Positions 38,894-47,400 of a stretch of 64,000 nt of DNA are shown piece after piece. Source of the stretch: Enterococcus canintestini (GTDB lineage: Bacteria > Bacillota > Bacilli > Lactobacillales > Enterococcaceae); contig NZ_JXKG01000004.1 of the NCBI RefSeq assembly GCF_001885735.1, forward strand, positions 90,140 through 154,139, read 5' to 3'. Numbering within the stretch: position 1 is the stretch's first letter; every line of letters begins with the position of its first letter. A program made the position numbers and the translations under genes. A model generated the notes under the pieces. That model was not told the origin of the DNA, made no database searches, and saw only the letters and a program-made list of their open reading frames with translations.

Positions 38894-40849
38894 ATGGCAA
38901 AAGAAGAATTGAGTTTGGAACAGTTGGCAAAAGAGATTTACAAAGGCGCCGGTGGCATGAACAACGTTGCAAGCGTCACTCATTGCATGACTCGGGTTAG
39001 AATGTCTGTCCGTGACCGCGATGAAGTAAATGAAGCACAATTGAAGGCGATTCCAGGCGTATTAGGGGTGGTTGATGATGAACAATTACAAGTCATTATC
39101 GGTCCTGGTAAAGTTAACAAAGTTGCAAAAGAAATGGCTAGCCAAGCCGGTGTCGCTTTAGGAGAAGAAATTCAAGTTTCTGCAAGTGGTAAAGATGCCG
39201 TAAATCAAAAAGCAGCCGAAATGAAAGCCGCACAAAAAGCCAAACAAAAGCAATCACCATTTAAAGCACTTTTAAAAGATATTTCAAATATTTTTGTTCC
39301 AATGATTCCAGCTTTTGTTGGCGCTGGTTTAGTAGCGGGGATCGCATCTGTTTTAACAAATATGGTCACTGCTGGTAGCCTAGACGCTGCGACATGGCAA
39401 CAATATATTGATGTGATGAACATCTTAAAAAATGGGATGTTTTCTTTCTTAGTAATTTACACAGGTGTGAATGCAGCACAAGTTTTTGGCGCAACACCAA
39501 CACTTGGTGGGGTAATTGGTGGGGTTGTAACCTTAACTGGAATGAATCCAGAAGCACCAATTATCAACTTGTTTAACGGCCAACCACTAGCTGCGCAACA
39601 AGGCGGTATTTTAGGAGTAATTTTTGCAGTCTGGTTACTTTCTAAAGTAGAGAAAAAATTACACGATATTGTGCCAGAAGCAATTGATATTATCGTAACA
39701 CCAACTATTTCACTACTTGTTATTGGTTTAGCGGAAATCTTCTTAATTATGCCACTAGCAGGTTTTATTTCAAACGGTTTAGTTGGTGGAATCAACTGGA
39801 TTTTAAATGTTGGTGGAGCATTCTCTGGCTTTGTATTAGGCGCAAGTTTCTTACCAATGGTTATGTTTGGTTTACACCAAATTTTAACACCAATTCATAT
39901 TCAAATGATTGAAGCTACTGGTAGTACGCAATTATTACCAATTTTAGCAATGGCTGGTGCCGGTCAAGTTGGGGCAGCCTTGGCATTGTGGATTCGTCTA
40001 CGTAAAGATAAAGAATTAACTGAAATGATTAAAGGGGCATTGCCAGTTGGTATTTTAGGGATTGGCGAGCCGTTAATTTATGGGGTTACACTACCATTAG
40101 GAAAACCATTCATCACAGCTTGTATCGGTGGCGGTGTTGGTGGTGCGGTTATTGGTGCTTTAGGAAATGTCGGCGCGACTGCTATTGGTCCTTCAGGTGC
40201 AGCTTTAATTCCATTAATTGCTAATGGTCATTGGTTAGGCTATATCTTAGGTTTACTTGCAGGTTACGCTGGTGGTTTTGTGGCAACTTATTTCTTTGGT
40301 ATTCCAAAAGAAAAATTAGCAGCTGAAAAAATGGCAGAAGAACAACCAGTTGCACCTGTAGCACAAACAAGTGTTCCAACGAGTGAAATTGCTGCTACAA
40401 CTGAATTTTTTGCAGTCGCAAACGGTGAAGTAAAACCCGTATCAGAATCGACAGATGCAGTTTTCTCACAAAAAATGATGGGTGAAGGTTACTTTGTTGT
40501 TCCAAAAGAAGGTACAATTTATGCACCTGTAAGTGGTACTGTTTCTTCAGTTTTTCCTACAAAACACGCAGTCGGCATTACAACTGACAACGGCTTAGAA
40601 GTTCTATTACACATGGGTGTCAATACGGTTGAATTAGATGGCAAACCATTTGATTTAAAAGTTGCAGAAGGTCAAAAAGTAACGCCTGATACAATTGTGG
40701 CAGATGTCGATCTTGCTGCAATCAAAGCTGCAGGTAAAGGCACAGACATGTTAGTCTTAGTGACAAATATGGATAAAGTAAAAAATGAAATTTTAGAAAA
40801 AGTTGGCGCAACTGAAGCCAAAACACCGGTTATGAAAGTAGAAGTATAA
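38894..40849 (+). CDS. murP: PTS transporter for MurNAc, EIIBCA
   Basis: Protein of 651 residues with EIIB first (active Cys31 in VTHCMTRVRM), a ten-helix EIIC (about 115-480, with GIGEPLIYGV), and a Glc-type EIIA at the C-terminus (His573 in VLLHMGVNTV). It phosphorylates MurNAc or MurNAc-GlcNAc during uptake. The fused EIIA removes the need for a separate IIA-Glc protein, unlike Escherichia coli MurP. AGGAGG before the ATG. Cargo is inferred from mupG and murQ. Confidence 0.9.
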   Translation: MAKEELSLEQLAKEIYKGAGGMNNVASVTHCMTRVRMSVRDRDEVNEAQLKAIPGVLGVVDDEQLQVIIGPGKVNKVAKEMASQAGVALGEEIQVSASGKDAVNQKAAEMKAAQKAKQKQSPFKALLKDISNIFVPMIPAFVGAGLVAGIASVLTNMVTAGSLDAATWQQYIDVMNILKNGMFSFLVIYTGVNAAQVFGATPTLGGVIGGVVTLTGMNPEAPIINLFNGQPLAAQQGGILGVIFAVWLLSKVEKKLHDIVPEAIDIIVTPTISLLVIGLAEIFLIMPLAGFISNGLVGGINWILNVGGAFSGFVLGASFLPMVMFGLHQILTPIHIQMIEATGSTQLLPILAMAGAGQVGAALALWIRLRKDKELTEMIKGALPVGILGIGEPLIYGVTLPLGKPFITACIGGGVGGAVIGALGNVGATAIGPSGAALIPLIANGHWLGYILGLLAGYAGGFVATYFFGIPKEKLAAEKMAEEQPVAPVAQTSVPTSEIAATTEFFAVANGEVKPVSESTDAVFSQKMMGEGYFVVPKEGTIYAPVSGTVSSVFPTKHAVGITTDNGLEVLLHMGVNTVELDGKPFDLKVAEGQKVTPDTIVADVDLAAIKAAGKGTDMLVLVTNMDKVKNEILEKVGATEAKTPVMKVEV

Positions 40850-40877
40850 TTTTTGCTTTAATACTTTAATAGAAGTA

Positions 40878-40910
40878 AAAAGAAACGTGAATTTTCACGT
40901 TTCTTTTTTT
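40878..40910 (+). terminator. Terminator of the MurNAc operon
   Basis: AAAGAAACGTGAA / TTCACGTTTCTTT palindrome followed by T residues. The following 40911-41152 holds no gene; 40925-41030 weakly resembles the hairpin-repeat family. Confidence 0.92.
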
Positions 40911-41152
40911 GTATGTAAATTAAACTAGCAGATTGTTGCAAGAAATAAGGCGAATATAGCAACTTATGCTTTTTAATCTACAGCTTTGCATTAAGCTTTT
41001 CGTATCTAAAAATAAAAGCGGAGCTAAGATTTTTGCTAAAATGCTTGTAGAATTTGAAAAAAAATGGGAAAGTGAGAGTAAGAAAAAGCTAAGAAGTTAT
41101 GTTTAAATGGCAAAACCTAATCAGATGGTTGAAATGAAAAGGAGGTCAGAAA

Positions 41153-41791
41153 ATGACCGGCAAAAAATTAACGATTCCGCGCTATCAACAAATTGCAGTC
41201 GAAATAGCAGAGCGAATTGTAGAAAATCGCTATAAAGAAGGAGAAAAGATTCATGCGCGTTCTACTTTGGCGAGTAATTTTAATGTTTCGCCAGAAACAG
41301 CTAGAAAAGCTATCAATGTTTTAGTTGATTTGGGCATCATGGATGTTCGCCATGGAAGTGGCGCTTATGTCGCATCTCGTGAAAAGGCACAAAGTTACTT
41401 AGCCCAATATAAAGATGTTCATTCTATTCAAGAGCTGAAAAGTGAAATTTTAAGTAGTGTAGAGCGCCAGCAACAAGAATTGGAAAATTTTTCTGGTCTA
41501 CTGGATACTTTAGTCAATCAAACTAAACGGATTCAACAGACTGCCCCTTTCTTACCTTATGAAATACAATTAGATCACACCGCCAATCATCTAGATAAAT
41601 CCATTAAAGATTTAAATATTTGGCAAGAAACAGGCGCGACAGTTGTAGCGCTCCAACATGAAGATCGTTTATTGTTATCTCCTGGGCCGTATGTGAAATT
41701 TGAAGCCGGGGAAACAGTTTTTTTTGTGGGAGATGAGTTGGTTTTTCAGCGCATGATGAACTTTTTTTATCCCGAAAAAGATAAATATTAA
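41153..41791 (+). CDS. busR: GntR-type regulator with RCK_C domain (BusR)
   Basis: Protein of 212 residues: GntR winged helix (about 5-75, HARSTLASNFNVSPETARKAINVLVDLGIM), a coiled coil (about 90-150) and a TrkA-C/RCK_C domain (about 153-205, ETGATVVALQHEDRLLLSPGPYVKFEAGETVFFVGDE). This order is that of BusR of Lactococcus and Streptococcus agalactiae, whose RCK_C part binds c-di-AMP and represses the busAB osmolyte transporter. The transporter genes follow directly, which supports the name. AAGGAGG before the ATG. Confidence 0.9.
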   Translation: MTGKKLTIPRYQQIAVEIAERIVENRYKEGEKIHARSTLASNFNVSPETARKAINVLVDLGIMDVRHGSGAYVASREKAQSYLAQYKDVHSIQELKSEILSSVERQQQELENFSGLLDTLVNQTKRIQQTAPFLPYEIQLDHTANHLDKSIKDLNIWQETGATVVALQHEDRLLLSPGPYVKFEAGETVFFVGDELVFQRMMNFFYPEKDKY

Positions 41792-41823
41792 GAAAACCTT
41801 AAGAGAAAAATAGCACGTGTTAT

Positions 41824-41860
41824 AACCAGGAAAACGAATTCACGTTTCTTCCTGGTTTTT
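41824..41860 (+). terminator. Terminator of busR
   Basis: AACCAGGAA / TTCCTGGTT stem with a 13-base loop and a T-rich tail. Confidence 0.85.
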
Positions 41861-41865
41861 CTTTT

Positions 41866-41950
41866 TTGACTAAGTGACCACATGGTGTTAACCTAGTGTG
41901 GTCAGTTTTTTGAGAGGAAAATTTTCATGATCGTTTTCATACGATACATT
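41866..41950 (+). promoter_or_regulatory. Control region of the betaine transporter operon
   Basis: It holds an inverted repeat TGACCACA, 14 bases, TGTGGTCA (41875-41904) next to TTGACT (41866-41871), and a weak promoter TTTTCA (41922-41927), 17 bases, TACATT (41945-41950). The repeat may be the BusR operator; the T run after it also allows a terminator reading. Confidence 0.5.
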
Positions 41951-42044
41951 TTCCATCCTAATAAAGAAACAAAAGAGCTGTTTCTTTTAAAGGAAAGCTG
42001 TTTTTAAGTTTTTAAAACAGCAAAATTAAATAGGGGGTAACAAA

Positions 42045-43247
42045 ATGGCTAAAGTGAAAGTAGAGCACTTAACAAAAATATTTGGTAAAAAGCAACAACA
42101 AGCACTAGCTATGATGAATGAGCATAAAAGTAAAACCGAAATTTTAGAAAAAACCGGTGCGACAGTTGGTGTTTATGATGCAAACTTTGAAGTGAATGAA
42201 GGCGAGATATTCGTTATTATGGGACTTTCTGGTTCAGGGAAGTCAACATTAATTCGTCTATTGAATCGCCTGATTGATCCAACCAGTGGTGAAATATACA
42301 TTGATGGTCAAGATATTGCCAAGATGGATAAAGAAGCATTGCAAGAAGTGCGTCGCAATAAGATTAATATGGTCTTTCAAAGTTTTGCGCTCTTTCCACA
42401 CCGCACAATTTTAGAAAATACAGAGTTAGGTTTAGAAATACGGGGCGTCTCAAAAGAAGAACGGAAAAAAAGAGCAGAACAAGCTTTGGAAAATTCCAGT
42501 TTATTAGCATTTAAAGATCAATATCCCGAACAACTTTCTGGTGGGATGCAACAACGGGTAGGTTTAGCTAGAGCCCTTGCAAATGATCCGGAAATTTTGT
42601 TAATGGATGAAGCTTTTTCAGCGCTAGATCCTCTTATTCGTCGCGAAATGCAAGATGAATTGTTGGATTTACAAGAAAATGTCAAAAAAACAATTATTTT
42701 CATTACTCATGATTTAAATGAAGCGTTGCGGATTGGCGATCGTATCGCTTTAATGAAAGACGGGCAAATTATGCAAATTGGTACCGGTGAAGAAATTTTA
42801 ACCAATCCAGCCAATCAATATGTACGGGATTTCGTTGAAGATGTGGACCGTTCGAAAGTTCTAACTGCGCAAAATATTATGGAACCTGCCATTACCATGA
42901 ATATTGAAGCTGACGGACCAAATGTGGCTTTAAATCGCATGCGTAAAGAAGGCGTTAGTATGTTATTAGCTGTTGATCGCAAGCGTCAATTAAAAGGTAG
43001 TTTGACGGCTCTAAAAGCGCTAGAAGCAAGAAGAGAACAATTACCATTAAAAGAGGTTATTGATAAAAACGTTAAGAAGATTCCCCAAGATATGTTAGTG
43101 ACAGACATTTTTGACGTGATTAAAGACGCTGAAGCACCTTTAGCGGTAGTAGATGAAAATGACAAATTATTAGGAGTCGTTATTCGCGGAAGTGTGATTG
43201 AAGCATTAGCTGAAACAGGAGATGAGGAGGTGGAGTTTGTTGGATAA
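42045..43247 (+). CDS. busAA: Glycine betaine ABC transporter ATPase with CBS domains
   Basis: Protein of 400 residues: an N-terminal extension typical of OpuAA/ProV, Walker [10 protein letters not shown] at 60-68, signature LSGGMQQR near 164-171, Walker [12 protein letters not shown] near 186, and two CBS domains (about 280-395) that sense ionic strength in OpuA. It powers osmolyte import. The end overlaps the next gene by eight bases. Control by BusR and hence c-di-AMP is inferred from the adjacent busR. Confidence 0.95.
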   Translation: MAKVKVEHLTKIFGKKQQQALAMMNEHKSKTEILEKTGATVGVYDANFEVNEGEIFVIMGLSGSGKSTLIRLLNRLIDPTSGEIYIDGQDIAKMDKEALQEVRRNKINMVFQSFALFPHRTILENTELGLEIRGVSKEERKKRAEQALENSSLLAFKDQYPEQLSGGMQQRVGLARALANDPEILLMDEAFSALDPLIRREMQDELLDLQENVKKTIIFITHDLNEALRIGDRIALMKDGQIMQIGTGEEILTNPANQYVRDFVEDVDRSKVLTAQNIMEPAITMNIEADGPNVALNRMRKEGVSMLLAVDRKRQLKGSLTALKALEARREQLPLKEVIDKNVKKIPQDMLVTDIFDVIKDAEAPLAVVDENDKLLGVVIRGSVIEALAETGDEEVEFVG

Positions 43248-44970
43248 TTTATTACAACAAGCAATTCCAGTTGCAAAATGGGTGGAAAACTTTACTGATT
43301 GGTTGACGAAAACTTTTGCAGGACTATTTAGTTTTGTTCAAACGATTGGTCAAGTGATTATGGACACGATTACCAATACATTACTATTTATTCCACCATT
43401 ATTATTTATTGTCTTATTAGCTATCGCTGCTTTTTTCTTATCAAAGAAAAAGCCTGGCTTAACAATTTTGACTTTCTTTGGACTGTTATTCATCTATAAT
43501 CAAGGCCTGTGGAATGATTTGATGAATACCGTTACGCTCGTTTTATTAGCTAGTTTAGTTTCGATTGTGATCGGGATTCCATTGGGGATTTTAATGGCTA
43601 AAAGTGAAAAAGCCAATACAATTGTGTCCCCTATTTTAGACTTTATGCAAACTATGCCGGCTTTTGTTTATTTGATTCCAGCCGTTGCTTTCTTTGGAAT
43701 TGGTATGGTACCAGGGGTATTTGCATCAGTTATTTTTGCATTGCCACCTACAGTGCGTATGACTAATTTGGGCATTCGACAAATTCCAAGTGAATTAGTT
43801 GAGGCTTCTGATTCTTTTGGTGGTACTGGTAAACAAAAATTATTCAAACTAGAACTACCTTTAGCTAAGGGTACGATTATGGCTGGTGTTAACCAAACGA
43901 TGATGTTAGCTTTATCAATGGTGGTCACAGCTTCTATGATCGGAGCTCCTGGTTTAGGTCGCGGCGTATTGTCAGCCTTGCAACAAGCGCAAGTTGGTAA
44001 TGGTTTTGTAAATGGCTTAGCGTTAGTTATTTTAGCGATTATTATTGATCGCTTTACGCAAAAATTAAATGCACCTAAAAAAGATCGTAAAAGAAATCTT
44101 GATCCAGCTGCTAAGAAAAAACAAAAATGGATTACAGGGGGCGTTGTCGCTGTAATTGTGGCTTTAATTTTTGGTTCTACTTTTGCGGGGAGTCATGCGA
44201 CTAATAAGGGCACTATTCATTTATCTTATGTCGAATGGGATACAGAAGTTGCTTCAACCAATGTGATTGCTGAAGTCTTAAAAGAAGAAGGTTATAATGT
44301 AAAATTAACACCTTTGGATATGACAGTAATGTGGCAATCTGTTGCTAATGGTGAAACAGATGGAATGGTAGCTGCTTGGCTACCACATACACATCAAGCA
44401 CAATATGCGAAATATAAAAATCAATTAGAAAACTTAGGTGAAAATCTAAGTGGTGCAAAACTGGGAATTGTCGTACCAAGTTATATGGATGTGAACTCAA
44501 TAGAAGATTTAAGTGATCAAGCCAATAAACAAATTATTGGGATTGAACCTGGTGCAGGTGTTATGAAAGCTGCGGATAAAACCCAAGCTGCTTATCCTAA
44601 TTTGAAAGACTGGACGGTGGAATCTTCATCTTCTGGTGCGATGACAGTGGCATTAGGAAAAGCTATTAAAAATAAAGAACCAATCGTCATCACTGGTTGG
44701 TCACCTCACTGGATGTTTGCAAAGTATGACTTGAAGTATTTGGCCGATCCAAAAGGGACAATGGGTGGTGCTGAAACAATTAATACGATGGTTCGTAAAG
44801 GCTTAAAAGAAGATCAGCCTGAAGCATATAAAATTTTAGATAAATTCCATTGGGAACAAAAAGATATGGAAGAAGTCATGTTAGCAGTACATGATGGGAA
44901 AGATCCTGCCCAAGCTGCCAAAGAATGGGTCAAAAATAATCCAGATAAAGTAAATGAATGGGTTAAATAA
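43240..44970 (+). CDS. busAB: Glycine betaine ABC permease fused to binding protein
   Basis: Protein of 576 residues: about eight membrane helices with the binding-protein-dependent permease core (about 85-285), then an extracytoplasmic OpuAC-type domain (about 325-576). Trp residues in [20 protein letters not shown] and GWSPHWMF fit an aromatic cage for betaine. The fusion is the OpuABC/BusAB type of Lactococcus. TTG 43240 is chosen after AGGAGGTGG; TTG 43237 is an alternative. Confidence 0.94.
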   Translation: MDNLLQQAIPVAKWVENFTDWLTKTFAGLFSFVQTIGQVIMDTITNTLLFIPPLLFIVLLAIAAFFLSKKKPGLTILTFFGLLFIYNQGLWNDLMNTVTLVLLASLVSIVIGIPLGILMAKSEKANTIVSPILDFMQTMPAFVYLIPAVAFFGIGMVPGVFASVIFALPPTVRMTNLGIRQIPSELVEASDSFGGTGKQKLFKLELPLAKGTIMAGVNQTMMLALSMVVTASMIGAPGLGRGVLSALQQAQVGNGFVNGLALVILAIIIDRFTQKLNAPKKDRKRNLDPAAKKKQKWITGGVVAVIVALIFGSTFAGSHATNKGTIHLSYVEWDTEVASTNVIAEVLKEEGYNVKLTPLDMTVMWQSVANGETDGMVAAWLPHTHQAQYAKYKNQLENLGENLSGAKLGIVVPSYMDVNSIEDLSDQANKQIIGIEPGAGVMKAADKTQAAYPNLKDWTVESSSSGAMTVALGKAIKNKEPIVITGWSPHWMFAKYDLKYLADPKGTMGGAETINTMVRKGLKEDQPEAYKILDKFHWEQKDMEEVMLAVHDGKDPAQAAKEWVKNNPDKVNEWVK

Positions 44971-44975
44971 AAATA

Positions 44976-45014
44976 AAAATCGGCAGTACGCAAGCTTGCG
45001 TGCTGCCGATTTTT
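44976..45014. terminator. Bidirectional terminator
   Basis: AAAATCGGCAG / CTGCCGATTTT with an inner ACGCAAGCTTGCGT palindrome. It lies between convergent busAB and rpiR-type genes. Confidence 0.92.
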
Positions 45015-45066
45015 AATGTTCTCAATAATTTATTGTTCGTATTTAAAGTGCAAAATTCAAATTATT

Positions 45067-45918
45067 TTAAAAGTGCTTTGCCCGAAAGTCCCTAATAATC
45101 TGACGCGATTGATAAATCTTTTCAGCGTTTTCTTGGTTACGACTAATATAGGAATAAAATAGGATATCCACAGCTAAAAATTGCGCGATTAAAGAATTAG
45201 TAGCTGCACTCCGTTGATCAGCTTCTTGTGGTCTGGAAACTTGGAGTGAAACATCTGCTAATTTTGAAAGTCTGTTGTTTCCAAAACGAGTTAAAGTAAT
45301 AATTGGAATTTTTAATTCCTTTGCAACATCAGCAAAGTAAGTGATTTCTGGCGTTTCCCCAGAATTTGAAATCAGCCACAATACGGCGTCTTTTTTGGTA
45401 TTAATTAGTTGGGGTAATAGACTATTGTAGTTTGTTTCAAGCGAAACACTTTTACCAATGCGGTCCCACTTTTGTTTAATATCTTCAGCTACTAAATGAG
45501 AAGCTCCCACACCGGCTACAAAGATCCGTTCTTTTGTTTCCAATAATTTTAAGGCGGCTAATAATTTTTCGTCACTTAAAATTTGCGTCGTTTCTTGTAA
45601 TGTTAACTGGGCATTTTGAGATAATTTTTCTTTTAACGATGCAATTGGTTCGTTTTTTTTCACATCGGAATATTCTTGGTTGGCGCTATTGGGCTGATTT
45701 TCGGCTGAAATTTGGATTTTGAAATCAGTTAGACTTGAAGCACCGACTTTTTTTGCAAAACGGACGACAGTCGGCGCGCTGGTTTTAGAACCTTTGGCAA
45801 TTTGCTCGGCGGTCATGGTTGGAATTTTGTCGATATTTCTTTTTATATAACGAAAAATTCGTAATTCCGCTTTGGATAGTTCATTTTCCATTCCTTGAAT
45901 TCGATTGATTAATGCCAT
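45067..45918 (-). CDS. RpiR-family regulator with SIS domain
   Basis: Protein of 283 residues: N-terminal helix-turn-helix (TAEQIAKGSKTSAPTVVRFAKKVG, about 36-60) and a C-terminal SIS domain for a phosphosugar (VAGVGASHLVAEDIKQKWDRIG, LISNSGETPEI, about 130-270). It senses a sugar phosphate. MurR, the MurNAc regulator, is of this family, and the MurNAc operon lies 4 kb away, so that is one possibility. ATG 45918 follows GGAGGTG; the upstream GTG is part of that site. Confidence 0.85.
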   Translation of the reverse strand: MALINRIQGMENELSKAELRIFRYIKRNIDKIPTMTAEQIAKGSKTSAPTVVRFAKKVGASSLTDFKIQISAENQPNSANQEYSDVKKNEPIASLKEKLSQNAQLTLQETTQILSDEKLLAALKLLETKERIFVAGVGASHLVAEDIKQKWDRIGKSVSLETNYNSLLPQLINTKKDAVLWLISNSGETPEITYFADVAKELKIPIITLTRFGNNRLSKLADVSLQVSRPQEADQRSAATNSLIAQFLAVDILFYSYISRNQENAEKIYQSRQIIRDFRAKHF

Positions 45919-46002
45919 TGCAATCACCTCCAGCTTATTATAACAGAAATCATATTTTCTTAGGGAAGAAATATCGGTTTATAAATAAGCGGATTTGACG
46001 AC

Positions 46003-46031
46003 AAAAAACGACAGCACAAAGCTGTCGTTTT
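46003..46031 (-). terminator. Terminator of the azoreductase gene
   Basis: AAAACGACAGC / GCTGTCGTTTT stem with a 5-base loop and T residues on the minus strand. Confidence 0.88.
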
Positions 46032-46042
46032 ACTGCATAAGC

Positions 46043-46663
46043 TTAAAAACTTTTAGCGGCAGCGACGATTTCTGAAGTAGCTTTAGTCATAATTTCATCT
46101 ACTTTAGTTGGGTCAAAGTCCAAACCTTCTGCTAATATTTCATTAAAGTCTGTGATACCAATAAAGTTTAACATCTGACGTGTATATTGCGCGGCGAAAT
46201 CTTGTCCGTTATAAAAACCACCACTAGCTTGAATATGGAGCGCTTTTTTACCAGTAACTAAGCCAACAGGGCCTTCTGCTGTGTATTTAAAAGTTTTACC
46301 AGCGACACAAATTGTATCAAACCAAGCTTTCAAACGACTAGGAATACTTAAATTCCAGAGTGGATTGGCGATGACGATTTTATCTGCTTTTTCAAATTGT
46401 TCGGTTAAACCGTTAAAGGCAGCCAATTTACTTTGTTGGCTTTCAGATAAGTCGCCAAATTCTGCGCCTTTTATTAAAGCATGCCAGCCAGAAGTGATAT
46501 CTGCATCAATTTCAGGGAAGTCTGAAGCATAAGGGTTAACCACGATAATTTCATCAGTGGGATTTGTTTCTTTGTAGGTATCTAAGAAAGCTTCCAATAA
46601 TTGAACTGCATGAGAATCTTTAGCTTCTAGTGGGTGCCCTTTAACAGCGAGTAACGTAGACAT
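46043..46663 (-). CDS. azoR: FMN-dependent NADH azoreductase
   Basis: Flavodoxin-fold protein of 206 residues. PLWNLSIPSRLKAWFD near 100-115 and QASGGFY near 147 are AzoR/AcpD signatures for FMN binding. It reduces azo dyes and quinones two electrons at a time using NADH. The Enterococcus faecalis AzoA is a studied homologue. GGAGGA before the ATG. Single-gene unit. Confidence 0.93.
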   Translation of the reverse strand: MSTLLAVKGHPLEAKDSHAVQLLEAFLDTYKETNPTDEIIVVNPYASDFPEIDADITSGWHALIKGAEFGDLSESQQSKLAAFNGLTEQFEKADKIVIANPLWNLSIPSRLKAWFDTICVAGKTFKYTAEGPVGLVTGKKALHIQASGGFYNGQDFAAQYTRQMLNFIGITDFNEILAEGLDFDPTKVDEIMTKATSEIVAAAKSF

Positions 46664-46865
46664 AGTTGATTTCCTCCAATTTTAATCGTTTTTATCTTTT
46701 TGCCTTTTTTTCACAAAGGCGGTTATTATGTACGCAAAAAACATACGTTATAATTATAACGGTTACATCCACAATTTTCCAATTTTTTTGTTTTTAAGTA
46801 ATTATACTTAAATTTAAAACGGTTGAACTTGCAATTTCACTTCAAATCAAGTAAAGTAAACCTGT

Positions 46866-46954
46866 GTGCATTGCACACCACCTGTCACTTGGTTTGGCGA
46901 GTCACCAACGCTTTACTCAGTCGCAGGGAGAATAAAAATGTGAGGTGAAAAAAC
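46866..46954 (+). promoter_or_regulatory. Structured leader of rpsO
   Basis: A GTGTGCA / TGCACAC hairpin (about 46863-46877) and a second GC-rich segment precede rpsO. A weak promoter, TTGCAA-17-TAAAGT, lies just upstream. S15 is known to repress its own mRNA in several bacteria; whether this leader binds S15 is inference. Confidence 0.45.
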
Positions 46955-47224
46955 ATGGCAATTTCAAAAGAACGTAAAAACGAAATCATGACAAAATTTG
47001 CACGCCACGAAGGCGATACTGGTTCTCCAGAAGTGCAAATCGCTGTGTTGACTGAAGAGATCAACCACTTGAATGAACACGCACGCGTCCACAAAAAAGA
47101 CCACCATTCTTACCGTGGTTTGATGAAAAAAGTTGGTCATCGTCGTAACTTGTTAGCTTACTTACGTAAAACTGACGTACAACGTTACCGCGAATTGATC
47201 CAAGCTTTAGGATTGCGTCGTTAG
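46955..47224 (+). CDS. rpsO: 30S ribosomal protein S15
   Basis: Complete S15 of 89 residues: [49 protein letters not shown] is the conserved 16S rRNA-binding core. GAGGTG precedes the ATG. A terminator follows, then the pnp leader and pnp, the order found in many bacteria. Confidence 0.98.
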   Translation: MAISKERKNEIMTKFARHEGDTGSPEVQIAVLTEEINHLNEHARVHKKDHHSYRGLMKKVGHRRNLLAYLRKTDVQRYRELIQALGLRR

Positions 47225-47237
47225 TCGTTATCGTCTT

Positions 47238-47270
47238 AAAAGTGAGGTTCAGCTTGAATCTCACTTTTTT
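47238..47270 (+). terminator. Terminator after rpsO
   Basis: AAAAGTGAG / CTCACTTTT stem and a T run. Some readthrough into pnp is likely. Confidence 0.85.
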
Positions 47271-47296
47271 GCTATGAAAAATTAAACAAATGCTGG

Positions 47297-47380
47297 GATA
47301 GTGGTAAGGCTAACTACTAACCAAATGAAAGTTTTGAACCCATTTCAAATTTTTCATTTGTTTAGTAGCGGCCCACTATC
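47297..47380 (+). promoter_or_regulatory. Long hairpin in the pnp leader
   Basis: The 84 bases fold into one long hairpin: GATAGTGG pairs with CCACTATC, GGC with GCC, and CTACTAACCAAATGAAA with its near-perfect complement (16 of 17). A small loop remains. There is no T run, so it is not a terminator. It resembles the RNase III substrate in the leader of Escherichia coli pnp. Confidence 0.7.
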
Positions 47381-47400
47381 TACAGGAGATAGGAGAATTT

